Part shown: positions 44,507 through 54,130 of the stretch, piece by piece
Position numbering within the stretch: the first letter of the stretch is position 1
Layout of the letters: the number at the start of each line of letters is the position of its first letter
NCBI GenBank assembly: GCA_020631215.1
Contig: JAHDHS010000010.1
Span: forward strand, 1-64,000
Direction: 5' to 3'
Origin: Hellea sp.
GTDB taxonomy: Bacteria > Pseudomonadota > Alphaproteobacteria > Caulobacterales > Maricaulaceae
Length of the DNA: 64,000 bases
Translations under genes and position numbers: made by a program
The notes under the pieces: generated by a model
Databases searched by the model: none
Seen by the model: the letters and a program-made list of their open reading frames with translations, nothing else
Told to the model about the DNA's origin: nothing

Positions 44507-45462
44507 TCAAAAGGCGAGGCCTGATCCTCTTCGGCCCACCATTTGACAGTGTAGCTGGCCACGCCCGCCATGGATAACATCCAGGCGGCGGTGACAAAAC
44601 AATAGATCAACATCCCGATAATGGCCCCGATGATCACCACTGGGTTTGAGAACATATCCCGCAGCTTCTGAGCGATATCTTCTCCGCTTCCGTCACCCAA
44701 TTCTCCGCCTGACGCCAAAAACAGGCTGCCATCGCCGATCAGGGCCATCATTCCGGCCATGCTGATGATTGTACTGGCGACATAGCCAACAATCCCGACA
44801 ACCAGATAGGCCAGAAACATGTTCCAGAAACGATGCTTGCTGACATGACGCCCCGCCATGACGTGCATTTTTTCATGCTTGACTGACAAACCTGCGGCAG
44901 GGGCCAATCTTATGGCGACAAAGGGCCAAAAGACGATCCCGGCTAAATAGGCTATGCCGATAATGATTGCGCCGAAAGCCCCAATCGCGACGCTGAGCAT
45001 CCCACCAACGACAAGCCCGGCCAAGACGAAACCCAGAAATGCCAAAAAAGCCAAAATCCAAACACTCAGCGATGCCCCAAAGACCCGCAATTCATCCCGT
45101 CCAAAACGCAAAGGAATGCCCGGCGTGTCTTCATCCCTCAACACAGCTCTGTGCAATGACGCTTCGCCCGCCGCAAAGACGGCCAGCGCCCCAACAGTTA
45201 GTAGAAGATAACCGGGAATAAGCGCATAAAAACTGCCCATAAATTCTTCGGGATTGGTTTCAATTTGGTCCATATTGGCAATCATGTTCAGATATGGCGC
45301 GCCAATCAGAAACGCCCCCAGCGCATAGACGACAGCCATCAAAACGCCCGTCGCCAAAATCAGCTTAAAAGCCCAGCGCGGCCCGCCATGTGTTTTGAAC
45401 AGCTGCGTAACCGCCGTGCCAAAATCAAACGGCGTTTTGGGTGTGCGTGGTGTGATATTCAT
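44503..45462 (-). CDS. Polytopic inner-membrane protein, unknown function
   Basis: The ATG at 45462 has GGGAGAG upstream and is preferred to the track start (45486). 319 residues with about six membrane segments (near 28-50, 82-103, 130-150, 156-190, 220-245, 280-305), a Gly/Asp-rich loop near 253-265 and a WAEEDQASPFD tail. It resembles uncharacterised alphaproteobacterial membrane proteins with Gly-rich helices. It shares four bases with the stop of the JAMM-like gene and is divergent from trmFO. Confidence 0.75.
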   Translation of the reverse strand: MNITPRTPKTPFDFGTAVTQLFKTHGGPRWAFKLILATGVLMAVVYALGAFLIGAPYLNMIANMDQIETNPEEFMGSFYALIPGYLLLTVGALAVFAAGEASLHRAVLRDEDTPGIPLRFGRDELRVFGASLSVWILAFLAFLGFVLAGLVVGGMLSVAIGAFGAIIIGIAYLAGIVFWPFVAIRLAPAAGLSVKHEKMHVMAGRHVSKHRFWNMFLAYLVVGIVGYVASTIISMAGMMALIGDGSLFLASGGELGDGSGEDIAQKLRDMFSNPVVIIGAIIGMLIYCFVTAAWMLSMAGVASYTVKWWAEEDQASPFD

Positions 45463-45566
45463 AAGTCTCTCTCCCTGCTCCGACATTTTCGAAACTCACG
45501 ACAATTGTCAATGAGAATACAGATGAGCGGTTTACAAATCCGCCGCATAGCCTAAATCGCGCGCCT

Positions 45567-46952
45567 ATGACAAAACCTGTTCACATTATCGGCGCCGGTA
45601 TGGCCGGATCAGAGGCTGCTTGGCAATGCGTGTCTATGGGCGTGCCGGTGGTCATCCATGAGATGCGCCCACACCGCATGACAGACGCGCATGAGACCGG
45701 CGGCTTTGCCGAGCTGGTCTGTTCGAATTCTTTCCGAAGCGATGATAAATTCGGCAATGCCGTCGGTGTGCTGCATGAGGAAATGCGTATGGCCAATTCC
45801 TTGATTATGGGCATGGGCGATATGACCAAACTGCCGGCGGGCGGCGCGCTGGCTGTGGACCGCAATCATTTTTCTGATGCCGTGACGACCATCTTGCAAC
45901 AGCATCCTCTGGTGACAGTCGACTATGGCGAAGTTAAAGGCCTGCCGCCCAAAGAGTGGGGCAACACGATCATCGCCACAGGCCCCCTCACCGCCCCCGG
46001 CCTGGCCCAAGCGATCCTATCAGAGACCGGCGAAGACAGCCTCGCCTTTTTCGATGCCATCGCGCCCATCGTGTATAAAGATTCCATCGATTTCGATATT
46101 GCCTGGATGCAATCGCGCTATGACAAAAAAGGCCCGGGCGGAGACGGGGCGGATTATATCAACTGCCCGCTGGATAAAGACCAATATGAGGCTTTCATCC
46201 AGGCCTTGCTGGACGCGGAGAAAACCGAGTTTAAAGACTTTGAAAAAGACACACCCTATTTTGAGAGCTGCCTGCCCATTGAAGTTATGGCGGAACGCGG
46301 GGCGGAGACCTTGCGTTGGGGCCCGATGAAACCTGTCGGCCTGACCAACCCGCATAACCCGACCGTCAAAGCCCATGCGATTGTGCAGTTGCGGCAGGAT
46401 AATGCGCTGGGCACGCTTTACAATATGGTCGGCTTTCAGACGAAAATGAAATATGGCGCACAGACAGAGATTTTCAAAACCATACCAGGGCTCGAAAACG
46501 CCGTCTTTGCGCGGCTGGGCGGCATTCACCGCAATACCTTTATTAATTCGCCTAAATTACTGAACAAGCAGCTACAATTAAAGTCCCGCCCCGATCTGCG
46601 TTTCGCGGGACAGATTATGGGCGTCGAGGGTTATGTCGAAAGCGCCGCTTTGGGCTTAATCACCGGACGTATGGCGGCGGCACAAGCGCTGGGCCATCAA
46701 GTTGGGGCTCCGCCGCTCACGACCGCACTCGGCGCGCTGGTTGAACATGTGACGGGCGGTTTCATGGACGGCCCCAAAGCCAAATTCCAACCCATGAATG
46801 TCAATTTCGGCCTGTTCCCGCCGATTGAGGAAGAAATTGTCTATCCCAAAGTCGATGGAAAACGGATGCGCGGCAAAGCCAAAACCCGTTACCGCAAAAG
46901 CCTGCTGGCGAAACGCGCCCTGCAAGACATACAGGGCTGGGCGGCGGCTTAA
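45567..46952 (+). CDS. trmFO: Folate/FAD-dependent tRNA (uracil-54-C5)-methyltransferase
   Basis: Forms ribothymidine at position 54 of tRNA using methylene-tetrahydrofolate and FADH2. 461 residues. The dinucleotide-binding motif is [14 protein letters not shown] at 7-20, followed by [25 protein letters not shown] near 35-60 (family signature) and [19 protein letters not shown] near 350. The ATG is directly upstream of the Rossmann motif. It ends four bases into the GDYXXLXY gene on the other strand. Confidence 0.97.
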   Translation: MTKPVHIIGAGMAGSEAAWQCVSMGVPVVIHEMRPHRMTDAHETGGFAELVCSNSFRSDDKFGNAVGVLHEEMRMANSLIMGMGDMTKLPAGGALAVDRNHFSDAVTTILQQHPLVTVDYGEVKGLPPKEWGNTIIATGPLTAPGLAQAILSETGEDSLAFFDAIAPIVYKDSIDFDIAWMQSRYDKKGPGGDGADYINCPLDKDQYEAFIQALLDAEKTEFKDFEKDTPYFESCLPIEVMAERGAETLRWGPMKPVGLTNPHNPTVKAHAIVQLRQDNALGTLYNMVGFQTKMKYGAQTEIFKTIPGLENAVFARLGGIHRNTFINSPKLLNKQLQLKSRPDLRFAGQIMGVEGYVESAALGLITGRMAAAQALGHQVGAPPLTTALGALVEHVTGGFMDGPKAKFQPMNVNFGLFPPIEEEIVYPKVDGKRMRGKAKTRYRKSLLAKRALQDIQGWAAA

Positions 46953-47458
46953 TCCTCCGGCGGCAGAATGTCGTTGAAATCCTCGTCCACCAGACCGGTC
47001 AATATGGCATAGCCAGACGGGCTGACCCGGAATTTGCCATATCGAGCAGGCTCATAGGTTTCCGCCGTACCGTTCTGGAAATAATATCGCGGCGCACCAA
47101 AAGACACGCCCCATCGCTGTTTGATATATTTCAAGCGAATCTCATCCTCTGCCAAAGTTGATTCGTCATCGACCCTGACAAAGCTAGCGACGTTTTTGTC
47201 ATCCAGTTTCAGGACAAATGCACCCTCATTTGGCAAGGCTTTCATGTCTTCTGACGATATCGCGACCGGTCTTTCGTCACGGTATGCCAGCGCCATATAA
47301 TCCCCCATCATCAAGGCGCGCGGATCCGCCGGGCGCAAATCCAGTAAAATGACTTGGCCGGATTTGCGCAATGTCTCCAGCCCTTGGATTCGCGGCGCGA
47401 AATAGGCGGCTATGGCCGCTAGCCCTAAGATAATCAGTCCAATCCGAAGCCATTTCAT
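46949..47458 (-). CDS. GDYXXLXY-domain membrane-anchored protein
   Basis: A 169-residue protein with one N-terminal helix (about 5-22) and an exported beta domain carrying the name-giving motif GDYMALAY near 51, after [13 protein letters not shown]. Members occur together with DUF4401/DUF2157 membrane proteins, and here the start overlaps the stop of exactly such a gene by ATGA. Function unknown; the pair probably forms one membrane complex. Confidence 0.88.
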   Translation of the reverse strand: MKWLRIGLIILGLAAIAAYFAPRIQGLETLRKSGQVILLDLRPADPRALMMGDYMALAYRDERPVAISSEDMKALPNEGAFVLKLDDKNVASFVRVDDESTLAEDEIRLKYIKQRWGVSFGAPRYYFQNGTAETYEPARYGKFRVSPSGYAILTGLVDEDFNDILPPED

Positions 47459-49527
47459 GATGTGACCTCCGATTCTTTACGAACGAATATCCAAACACCC
47501 AAAAAGATGAGCCCCGATACAAATAGGATGATCGATTTGGTCAGCAAATCCAGACTCAGGTCATAATAAAACATGGTCAGGAAATAGATTTGCAGCAACG
47601 TGCCAATAATCGCCAATGTTCGTGACCCCAGAATATAACCTGCCAAAATCAAGAGCAAGGCCGAGGCCCCGCCCAGCGGCACTAGCGCAGCACCGATCAC
47701 CAAGGGGATCAACACTAATAAGGGTGGTTTGAAATCGCTCAAAGCTTTACCTCGGTTCAGATATGCCACCGCCCCCAACAGAACCAGCAGGCTGATAATC
47801 CGGGCCGTCAAATCATCGGAGAAGCGCGAGCTTTCCGCCAGATTATCCCAGCGATGGGCATGCACTAAGGCGATGCCCAAAATGGCGGGCGCAATCAGGA
47901 AGGCCGTGCCAGCGGCGCTGTAAAGCCTGCGGCCTATTGGGCGGGTCAGACAGAAAACGCCCATCACAGTTGCTATCACCAGAATGAAGGTTTCCGCCAT
48001 AGGCACCTTCAAATGATAGAGCTCTATTCCGATCAAGGTGATAATCGCGGCTGCGGCGAGAAACTCCAAAATGCGGTCACGGACTAACAGCAATACGCAG
48101 ATGCTAAGCGCCAGCAAAACGAAGATGATCAAATCGAAATTCTTCGCTTCAATCCCGAAACCGACGGCCGCAATCAACCCGCCAATAATGATCATCGTAT
48201 TGAGGATATGTTGCAGATAGAGAGGCTTGGCTTTGCGGCGGAAGACAAGACTGGCCGCGAAAATGACCAGACCAAATGCCATGTAAACAAAACCACTGGC
48301 GTCATTTAAAATCAGGGCGACAAAGCTGCCAACAAAGCCGCAGCCAACCAGCGCCGTTAAAATCCCGGCAATCGCCAGAAATGTATGCATATACCAAGGC
48401 GTGTTTCTGTCCGGCTCTGACGCCAGAGCTTTCGTGACATCATTTTTTGACAAGGCCAGATGAGAGGCAAAGTCTTCTACCGTTCGCGTGAGGCCAAAGT
48501 CCTCCTCTTCGTCATCTTCATCTTTTGGCTTACTTTGCCGGTGGTGGGCGGTGTGGTCACGGTAATGTTTGAAGAGCTGCACCATGGCGATGGTCAGCCC
48601 GCCGATCCACAAAGTCATCAAAAGAAAGATGCCAACAGCATCCCCAAAGCCGTCAAAAAGCTTAAATCCGAACTGCGCGATCAAGGCAAACAGCCCGAAG
48701 CTGGTCAGGGATAATGTCGCCAATGTGGGCTTTAGGCTGTAGAGATAGGCCAGCAATCCGCCCAGAATGAGAGCCGCAGAAACCCACGCCAGTGACTGTA
48801 GATTATGATCAATATACCGCCCCCAAAAACTTTCCGTGAAACCGGCAAAGGCAAAGGCGGCTGCGCCCACAACCAGCAACACCCGGAACCATTCCGCCCT
48901 CGCCCATTTCATGCGCGGCGCGATTACTTTGTCCAAAGCGACCAGGCCGAGCACAAATCCGCCCGAGACAGCGATATTCAGCCAGTTAGCCGCAGCGTGA
49001 TTGCCCATCAGACGCAGGCCCGAATTTGCATAGGTCGAAATCGCGACGACCAAAATGGCAATCCACACCGCCCAATGTGCCAGATTTCGCGACGCCAGCG
49101 CAAAGGGTAAGGTCAAGAGCGCCCAGAACACAAAGGGCGTATGGATCAGTGCCGGGGTTTGATAGACTTGCCCCAGCACAGCAAACATCACCCCGACCAA
49201 AACTGTGGCCGCAATGCCAAAGGCCTGCCCCGCCGGACTGTCCAGCTTGGCGATGAACCAAGCCAATACACTCGCGCATATGCCGCCGCCGACCACGGCG
49301 AATTTTACCATGGGCGCCAGATCGTTCCAGTTAAAGGCAAAGAAGAAAATGATCCCGGACAAGATATGCCCAACCGCCAAAGCCAGCAGCGCCCGAATGG
49401 CCCATGTCTTCCAGAATTCCGGATCACGCAAATAGGACATGGCCGGAACATATGCCCCGGATGGCAGCGCCCCGGATTTCACCAAGAAAGGTAAATCATC
49501 GGAGGTTATGAAATCAGACTTGTTCAA
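47455..49527 (-). CDS. DUF2157/DUF4401-type polytopic membrane protein
   Basis: A 690-residue protein with about 18-20 membrane helices: an N-terminal DUF2157-like part (about 1-330), a charged cytoplasmic loop (KPKDEDDEEEDFGLTRT near 335), then a DUF4401-like half. It starts at TTG with GGGGAG five bases upstream, and there is no ATG until residue 30, so the TTG start is credible. It overlaps the GDYXXLXY gene. With the DUF4153 gene upstream it forms a three-gene membrane-protein cluster of unknown purpose. Confidence 0.87.
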   Translation of the reverse strand: MNKSDFITSDDLPFLVKSGALPSGAYVPAMSYLRDPEFWKTWAIRALLALAVGHILSGIIFFFAFNWNDLAPMVKFAVVGGGICASVLAWFIAKLDSPAGQAFGIAATVLVGVMFAVLGQVYQTPALIHTPFVFWALLTLPFALASRNLAHWAVWIAILVVAISTYANSGLRLMGNHAAANWLNIAVSGGFVLGLVALDKVIAPRMKWARAEWFRVLLVVGAAAFAFAGFTESFWGRYIDHNLQSLAWVSAALILGGLLAYLYSLKPTLATLSLTSFGLFALIAQFGFKLFDGFGDAVGIFLLMTLWIGGLTIAMVQLFKHYRDHTAHHRQSKPKDEDDEEEDFGLTRTVEDFASHLALSKNDVTKALASEPDRNTPWYMHTFLAIAGILTALVGCGFVGSFVALILNDASGFVYMAFGLVIFAASLVFRRKAKPLYLQHILNTMIIIGGLIAAVGFGIEAKNFDLIIFVLLALSICVLLLVRDRILEFLAAAAIITLIGIELYHLKVPMAETFILVIATVMGVFCLTRPIGRRLYSAAGTAFLIAPAILGIALVHAHRWDNLAESSRFSDDLTARIISLLVLLGAVAYLNRGKALSDFKPPLLVLIPLVIGAALVPLGGASALLLILAGYILGSRTLAIIGTLLQIYFLTMFYYDLSLDLLTKSIILFVSGLIFLGVWIFVRKESEVTS

Positions 49528-49609
49528 TGCACTCCCCTTTGCGAATAGACGCTAACGGGTTCACGGAAGATTAGCAAATCTCAAACGCCTAAGGACTAAA
49601 CCCTGATAT

Positions 49610-51355
49610 TTAAAATCCTGCCGTTAAGAGCTGAAAAGAAAGGCTCTCAATTTTATCCTCTTTGACTTGATAGCTCACATCTTGCACCACGATGGCTAGT
49701 CGCTGCCCGCCGCCTAGCTGTAGAGGGATCACGGGGTCTTCAACATCAAGACCCATATCGGTCACGGCTTGGCGCTTGACCCAAGTGATCACATCAATCG
49801 TCCCTATTTCCTTTTCACTGTCTGAAATGAAGATCGCTCCATCTTGCATTTTCAGGATCAATCCGGTCCTTTCAGATGTTACGTCCATGTCCATATCAGG
49901 ATGGAGCCAATAAATACCTTCGGAAAGATCATAGGCCGAAATGTCATAAGCCTGTTCCGTCCGGTTATAATGCAGAAATTGTTCGCGGGCTGTGAAAGTT
50001 GAGATATCCTGCAAGGCCAAACGTTCATAAAGTTGTTGCTTGGGCTTACCATTTTCCGTCGGTACATCGTCGGCCCCCACAAACATCCTTTCAATAGCGG
50101 GCCAGCCTCTATGGCCCTCTAGGTATCGCAGCGCGCCTTTCGCTTTTGCGGCGGCCGCTTCATCCGTTATAGTGATCTCGCTGCGAGGTTTGATGACACC
50201 GGTCTCAGATGTGATACCTGCGGCTTTCATAAAATGTTTCGCCCGATTGGTTTGATTATGCAGAGACAGCCATCCGGCGGTGATGGCTCCCGCGATTAAA
50301 AGCCCCGCGCCGATCCCTGGAATCAGGCGGATGTCACGTTTGGCTTTGGGGCCAAAAATTAACCATAAAGCGACCGAAAATGCCCAAAAAACGACCAAAA
50401 TCAGCGCCAATCGCTCCTCGGTCAGGCCGTATTCCTGCACCCGCACTCCGATTGCGATGGCCAGCATGACGGTTGCGGGCAGAGATACGGGCCACCACAG
50501 CTTTCGAAACAGCTTGGCCAGTGAAAATTTCTGAGTGAAAGGCGGCTCCAAAGCCAGCCATGTCAAGCTTCCTATCAACAAAAACGGCGTGGTCAGTTGC
50601 GCGATTTCGCCTTTGGGCAGGCTGCCTTCCAGAATGATTTTCGCAGCGTAAGCTACTAATATGGCTGCATAAATCAGGGTCAGAGGCGCGAGTATCCATG
50701 TCCCTAAAAACCCGACGGCCTTTGACACAAAGCCCGGCTTATCCACTAAATCATCGTAAGGCTCGTCGACGGGCGGGATGGTTCCCAGCCAGAAAAGCGG
50801 GGCCAACAGGCCAAAGCCTACAGGGAATAAAACATGCTCTGCCAGCTGCTCTATGTTTATCCCGAAAAGTGATTTTAAGGCCTGGGTTATCGCAATGATT
50901 CCAAAGGCATAGAGTGCACAGCCCAGCGCCGCAAAACCGCCGCCTGTCCAGATTTTATGGGTAAAATCCCAGACGTGCAGATCATTTCGGGCCTTGCGCC
51001 ACAGCACGGCATTGCCCAGCAGCGCCAAAGTCGCGCCCAAAGCCATGAGCAAATTCAGACGTAACTCTTTGGAAAACCAGAAGATTATCGCCAAGAAAGC
51101 CGCGAAAGCGATTTGCAACGGAATAAGCCGGGATTTACCGCGGGCCTCTCTGGCCACCGTGATCATCATGGCGCTATAGGCCCCGATCACCAGCCCCATC
51201 ATCATCCGCCCGACATATTCTGTATTATCCAACAAATCGATACAGGCCACGCAAATCGTGAAAACCACCATGATCCCGACGGCAACCGGGAAACGCGCTA
51301 TGACATCAGACACATCCGGCACGCGGCCTATCCAACGTTTTAGACTGGCTTTCAT
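49610..51355 (-). CDS. DUF4153 membrane protein
   Basis: A 581-residue protein with about 12 membrane helices in residues 15-370 and a soluble C-terminal domain of about 200 residues (AKAKGALRYLEGHRGWPAIERMF, YNRTEQAYDISAYDLSEGIYWLHP) that is beta-rich. The membrane part matches DUF4153. It lies 82 bases upstream of the DUF2157/DUF4401 gene and 14 bases downstream of the squalene-synthase-like gene, all on the minus strand, so one transcript is possible. No enzymatic motif is visible. Confidence 0.85.
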   Translation of the reverse strand: MKASLKRWIGRVPDVSDVIARFPVAVGIMVVFTICVACIDLLDNTEYVGRMMMGLVIGAYSAMMITVAREARGKSRLIPLQIAFAAFLAIIFWFSKELRLNLLMALGATLALLGNAVLWRKARNDLHVWDFTHKIWTGGGFAALGCALYAFGIIAITQALKSLFGINIEQLAEHVLFPVGFGLLAPLFWLGTIPPVDEPYDDLVDKPGFVSKAVGFLGTWILAPLTLIYAAILVAYAAKIILEGSLPKGEIAQLTTPFLLIGSLTWLALEPPFTQKFSLAKLFRKLWWPVSLPATVMLAIAIGVRVQEYGLTEERLALILVVFWAFSVALWLIFGPKAKRDIRLIPGIGAGLLIAGAITAGWLSLHNQTNRAKHFMKAAGITSETGVIKPRSEITITDEAAAAKAKGALRYLEGHRGWPAIERMFVGADDVPTENGKPKQQLYERLALQDISTFTAREQFLHYNRTEQAYDISAYDLSEGIYWLHPDMDMDVTSERTGLILKMQDGAIFISDSEKEIGTIDVITWVKRQAVTDMGLDVEDPVIPLQLGGGQRLAIVVQDVSYQVKEDKIESLSFQLLTAGF

Positions 51356-51369
51356 ATGACCCCTCCCGG

Positions 51370-52095
51370 CTAGACCTTACCGCTGGCGGCCGCTTTCAGC
51401 AATGTCATTCGCTTGGCTAAGCTGCTGTAAGGCTTGGGGTTATCTGTTTCGTGACGACTGAGAAATCCGGGTATCAGGGCGGCATAGGCAATGGCGGGCA
51501 TCAATTCTGGCGATATCTTTCCTCGCGCCGCATAATAGGTACTGCTCGCCTGCCCGATCAATTCGGCGCGATCCAACTCCCTTAATATCGTCTCTTTATA
51601 GAACCCCCAGCCCCGCACCAGCCCCGTCAAACCCCAAGCCAGACCGAGCTGTGCCGCCGTGTCGGTTTCTTCAGGCGCGCTTATCAAAGCCGCCAGTCTG
51701 GCCAACACGCCGGATGTCACAGCGGCATAGTCATAGGCGGTTTCCATAGAATCGAAACTGCGCGGGTCGATATCTCTCTCCCGACCATCAATCAGCTGAT
51801 CGACGTAAAACCTTGGAATATCATAGGTTTTAACAACCGCTGCAAAAGGCGTGGTGACCTCATGGCGGCGGACGGGTTTACCCGTATAAATCTCGTCCAC
51901 CGCATCCCGCCACCATTGATAACGGATTGCACCCATCATTGGTTCGCTGACGAGTTCAGGAATTTTCGCGAGCTCATAATGAAATGCATAAAGCGTCAGC
52001 AAAGCCGCCCTAACATCCGGCTCCGCAAACATCGCCGCCCGGCACCGATCCGGATCGGCCTTCTTCACAGAATTTATAACGGAGTTATCGAGCAT
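51370..52095 (-). CDS. Squalene/phytoene synthase-like protein (NDUFAF6 type)
   Basis: A 241-residue protein (ATG at 52095; the track uses a GTG nine bases upstream, and neither has a clear ribosome site). LLTLYAFHYELAKIPELVSEPMMGAIRYQWWRDAVDEIYTG-like sequence near 35-75 is typical of the squalene/phytoene synthase fold. The Asp-rich DxxxD diphosphate-binding motifs of true synthases are absent. The best match in kind is NDUFAF6, a complex I assembly factor, or a non-catalytic relative. In many Alphaproteobacteria such a gene follows secDF; here the nickel-SOD genes lie between. Confidence 0.82.
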   Translation of the reverse strand: MLDNSVINSVKKADPDRCRAAMFAEPDVRAALLTLYAFHYELAKIPELVSEPMMGAIRYQWWRDAVDEIYTGKPVRRHEVTTPFAAVVKTYDIPRFYVDQLIDGRERDIDPRSFDSMETAYDYAAVTSGVLARLAALISAPEETDTAAQLGLAWGLTGLVRGWGFYKETILRELDRAELIGQASSTYYAARGKISPELMPAIAYAALIPGFLSRHETDNPKPYSSLAKRMTLLKAAASGKV

Positions 52096-52164
52096 CTCTT
52101 GCACGGCTTAGTCAGAGCGCCTATGCCTATCAAGGTAGAAATATTAGGTAAGAGAGGACTTCCC

Positions 52165-52368
52165 ATGAAAAAAACAATCTCAACATTTGCCGCGCTTGGC
52201 GCGGTGGCAGGCGCTTCGCCGGCCTTCGCTCATGGCTCTGAGCATTCACACGGTTTTGTCACAAACCTCATCCATTGGCTCTCCAGCCCCGTCCACGGGT
52301 TTTTCACGGTTGTTGCCTTGCTGGCTTTAGGCTCAGTCGCGACTTATTTCGTTCGTAAAAAAGCTTAG
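52165..52368 (+). CDS. His-rich small membrane protein of the nickel-SOD cassette
   Basis: A 67-residue protein inside the track ORF 51862..52368; the ATG at 52165 has AGAGGA upstream. Signal peptide to SPAFA, then a mature N-terminus HGSEHSHG with more His downstream (LIHWL, PVHG), one membrane helix (about 44-62) and a basic end (RKKA). It lies 10 bases before sodN. The His cluster at a new N-terminus suggests nickel or copper binding at the periplasmic face, perhaps nickel supply or sensing for SodN (inference). I know of no named family. Confidence 0.75.
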   Translation: MKKTISTFAALGAVAGASPAFAHGSEHSHGFVTNLIHWLSSPVHGFFTVVALLALGSVATYFVRKKA

Positions 52369-52378
52369 GGAGGCCATA

Positions 52379-52858
52379 ATGTTAGATAAATTATTTTCCA
52401 ATATCGACACTGCCTCCGCCCATTGTGACATTCCATGCGGGATTTATGACGCGCGGATTGTGACCTATTATGCGGTGTCGGCTTTGCGCCAGATCGACAT
52501 TCTTCTAAGCTTGAAAGATAAGGGCCTTTCCGACACTGGGTTTGCGATGCAGGTCGCTCGCAACACGGCCAAGAAAGAAGAAATGGCTGAGAATTGCAAG
52601 CATCAGACCCGCATCATCTGGGGTGACTTTATGAAGCCGGGCAATCAGGAAGACATGGCCAAATGCCACGAAGCCGCCCATGCGATAATGCTGGCGGGTT
52701 CTGCGGTGAAACAGGATCTCCACCGCGAAGATGGCGAAAAACTCGTTGCGGCGGCCAATGATTTTGCAGAGATATTCTGGGCCTCCAAAGGCGTAAAGAC
52801 CAAAAAAGTCACAACGCCTTACGCGCCGAATGTCGAAGTGGTCGAACCTGACCTCTAG
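52379..52858 (+). CDS. sodN: Nickel superoxide dismutase
   Basis: A cytoplasmic nickel-dependent superoxide dismutase. 159 residues: a 14-residue propeptide (MLDKLFSNIDTASA), then the nickel hook HCDIPCGIYD. After cleavage, His1, Cys2 and Cys6 (with the N-terminal amine) bind nickel. The four-helix bundle (about 30-145) is intact and includes QTRIIWGDFMKPGN-like sequence and HEAAHAIMLAG. The maturation protease gene sodX follows after three bases. Confidence 0.97.
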   Translation: MLDKLFSNIDTASAHCDIPCGIYDARIVTYYAVSALRQIDILLSLKDKGLSDTGFAMQVARNTAKKEEMAENCKHQTRIIWGDFMKPGNQEDMAKCHEAAHAIMLAGSAVKQDLHREDGEKLVAAANDFAEIFWASKGVKTKKVTTPYAPNVEVVEPDL

Positions 52859-52861
52859 GCT

Positions 52862-53158
52862 GTGTTTCGCCTAATCAGAGTGTCCGGTGATTCCATGTCA
52901 CCTACGCTTAAGGACGGCGACATCGTTATAACAATCAAGCCCCGGTCTTTGCGGCCGGGGCTTATTTATGTGGTCGACCATATCGATCTCGGGCGTGTGA
53001 TTAAACGCCTCGGAGATGTGGAAAATGGGCGTTACCGCCTCTCGGGGGATAATGCCAAAAGCACGCCCAGACCCGTCATGGGAACCGTAGAGCCGGGCCG
53101 AATTAAGGCCCGCGCAATCATGACGATAGGCTCGCGCGGGATTAGGCGTCTTCGCTAG
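52862..53158 (+). CDS. sodX: Nickel-type superoxide dismutase maturation protease (S26 family)
   Basis: Cleaves the SodN propeptide to expose the nickel hook. A 98-residue signal-peptidase-like fold: catalytic Ser in SGDSMSPTLKDGD near 9-20, catalytic Lys in GRVIKRL near 47, and the SGDN box near 63. It starts at GTG. The last 17 bases overlap the convergent secF end. A perfect nine-base hairpin lies inside the gene. Confidence 0.93.
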   Translation: MFRLIRVSGDSMSPTLKDGDIVITIKPRSLRPGLIYVVDHIDLGRVIKRLGDVENGRYRLSGDNAKSTPRPVMGTVEPGRIKARAIMTIGSRGIRRLR

Positions 53159-54116
53159 GCGCGCCCGTGTTCGCCCCGCGCTTTAGCTTAAGCAGCATCA
53201 GCAAAGGTGAGGCGACGAAGATCGAGGAATAAGTTCCGACAAACACACCCCAAATCATAGCGAATGAGAAGCCACGCAGCCCTGCCCCGCCCAGGATGTA
53301 AAGCGCCAGCAAGGCCAGTAAGGTTGTCATCGAGGTTAGGATCGTCCGGGACAGCGTGTCATTAATCGACAGGTTCAGCACATCCGGCAAAGGCATTTTC
53401 TTAAATTTACGCAGATTTTCGCGAATACGGTCATACACGATCACCGTATCATTGAGCGAGTAACCGACAATCGTTAGGATCGCCGCGATAATAGAGAGGT
53501 TAAATTCCAGTTGCGTCAGGCTGAACACGCCAATTGTCAGGATGACGTCATGGAAGAGCGCGATGACCGCACCCAGACCAAACTGCCATTCAAACCGGAA
53601 CCAAATATAAGCAAGCACCATAAAGAGCGCGATCCCCACGGCCATCAGGCCTTTGCGGCGCAGCTCGCCTGAGACCTGAGAGCCAACGGACTCCTGATTC
53701 CGGATTTCAAAATCACCGATTTCCGCCCGCAGTGCATCTGTGGTTTTTTGCATAGCCAGTTGCTGCGCTGTTGCGCCTGTTTCTTCGGTTTCAATCTGCA
53801 GCGGAATACCCACACGCACATAATCATGATCAACGCCAGTGGCTTGGTCGGGCGCTATGTTCTGTACGGTCGCGCCCGGGAAACCGGCTTCCGCGACAGT
53901 CACCCGGATTTTATCCAAATCAGGCGCAGAGCCTGTATCAATTTCGATAACCGTCCCGCCCGTAAAATCGATCCCGTAATTCAGGCCGCGCGTTGTGAAC
54001 AAAAAGACAGAGGCGATTAGCGCTAAGACGGATAAAACCGCAGCAACCAGACGCAGGCTGATGAAGGGAACTTTTGGCTCGACGGGGAGCAGTCTGACAA
54101 GGGAAATATCTTTCAT
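53142..54116 (-). CDS. secF: Protein-export membrane protein SecF
   Basis: With SecD it uses the proton-motive force to help the Sec translocon complete protein export. 324 residues with six membrane helices: the first (about 20-40) is followed by the GIDFTGGTVIEI motif near 52, a periplasmic domain (about 60-130), then five helices with the AILTIVGYSLNDTVIVYDRIREN signature near 210-235. It lies 14 bases downstream of secD. Confidence 0.97.
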   Translation of the reverse strand: MKDISLVRLLPVEPKVPFISLRLVAAVLSVLALIASVFLFTTRGLNYGIDFTGGTVIEIDTGSAPDLDKIRVTVAEAGFPGATVQNIAPDQATGVDHDYVRVGIPLQIETEETGATAQQLAMQKTTDALRAEIGDFEIRNQESVGSQVSGELRRKGLMAVGIALFMVLAYIWFRFEWQFGLGAVIALFHDVILTIGVFSLTQLEFNLSIIAAILTIVGYSLNDTVIVYDRIRENLRKFKKMPLPDVLNLSINDTLSRTILTSMTTLLALLALYILGGAGLRGFSFAMIWGVFVGTYSSIFVASPLLMLLKLKRGANTGAPSEDA

Positions 54117-54130
54117 GATCTACTCCAACC

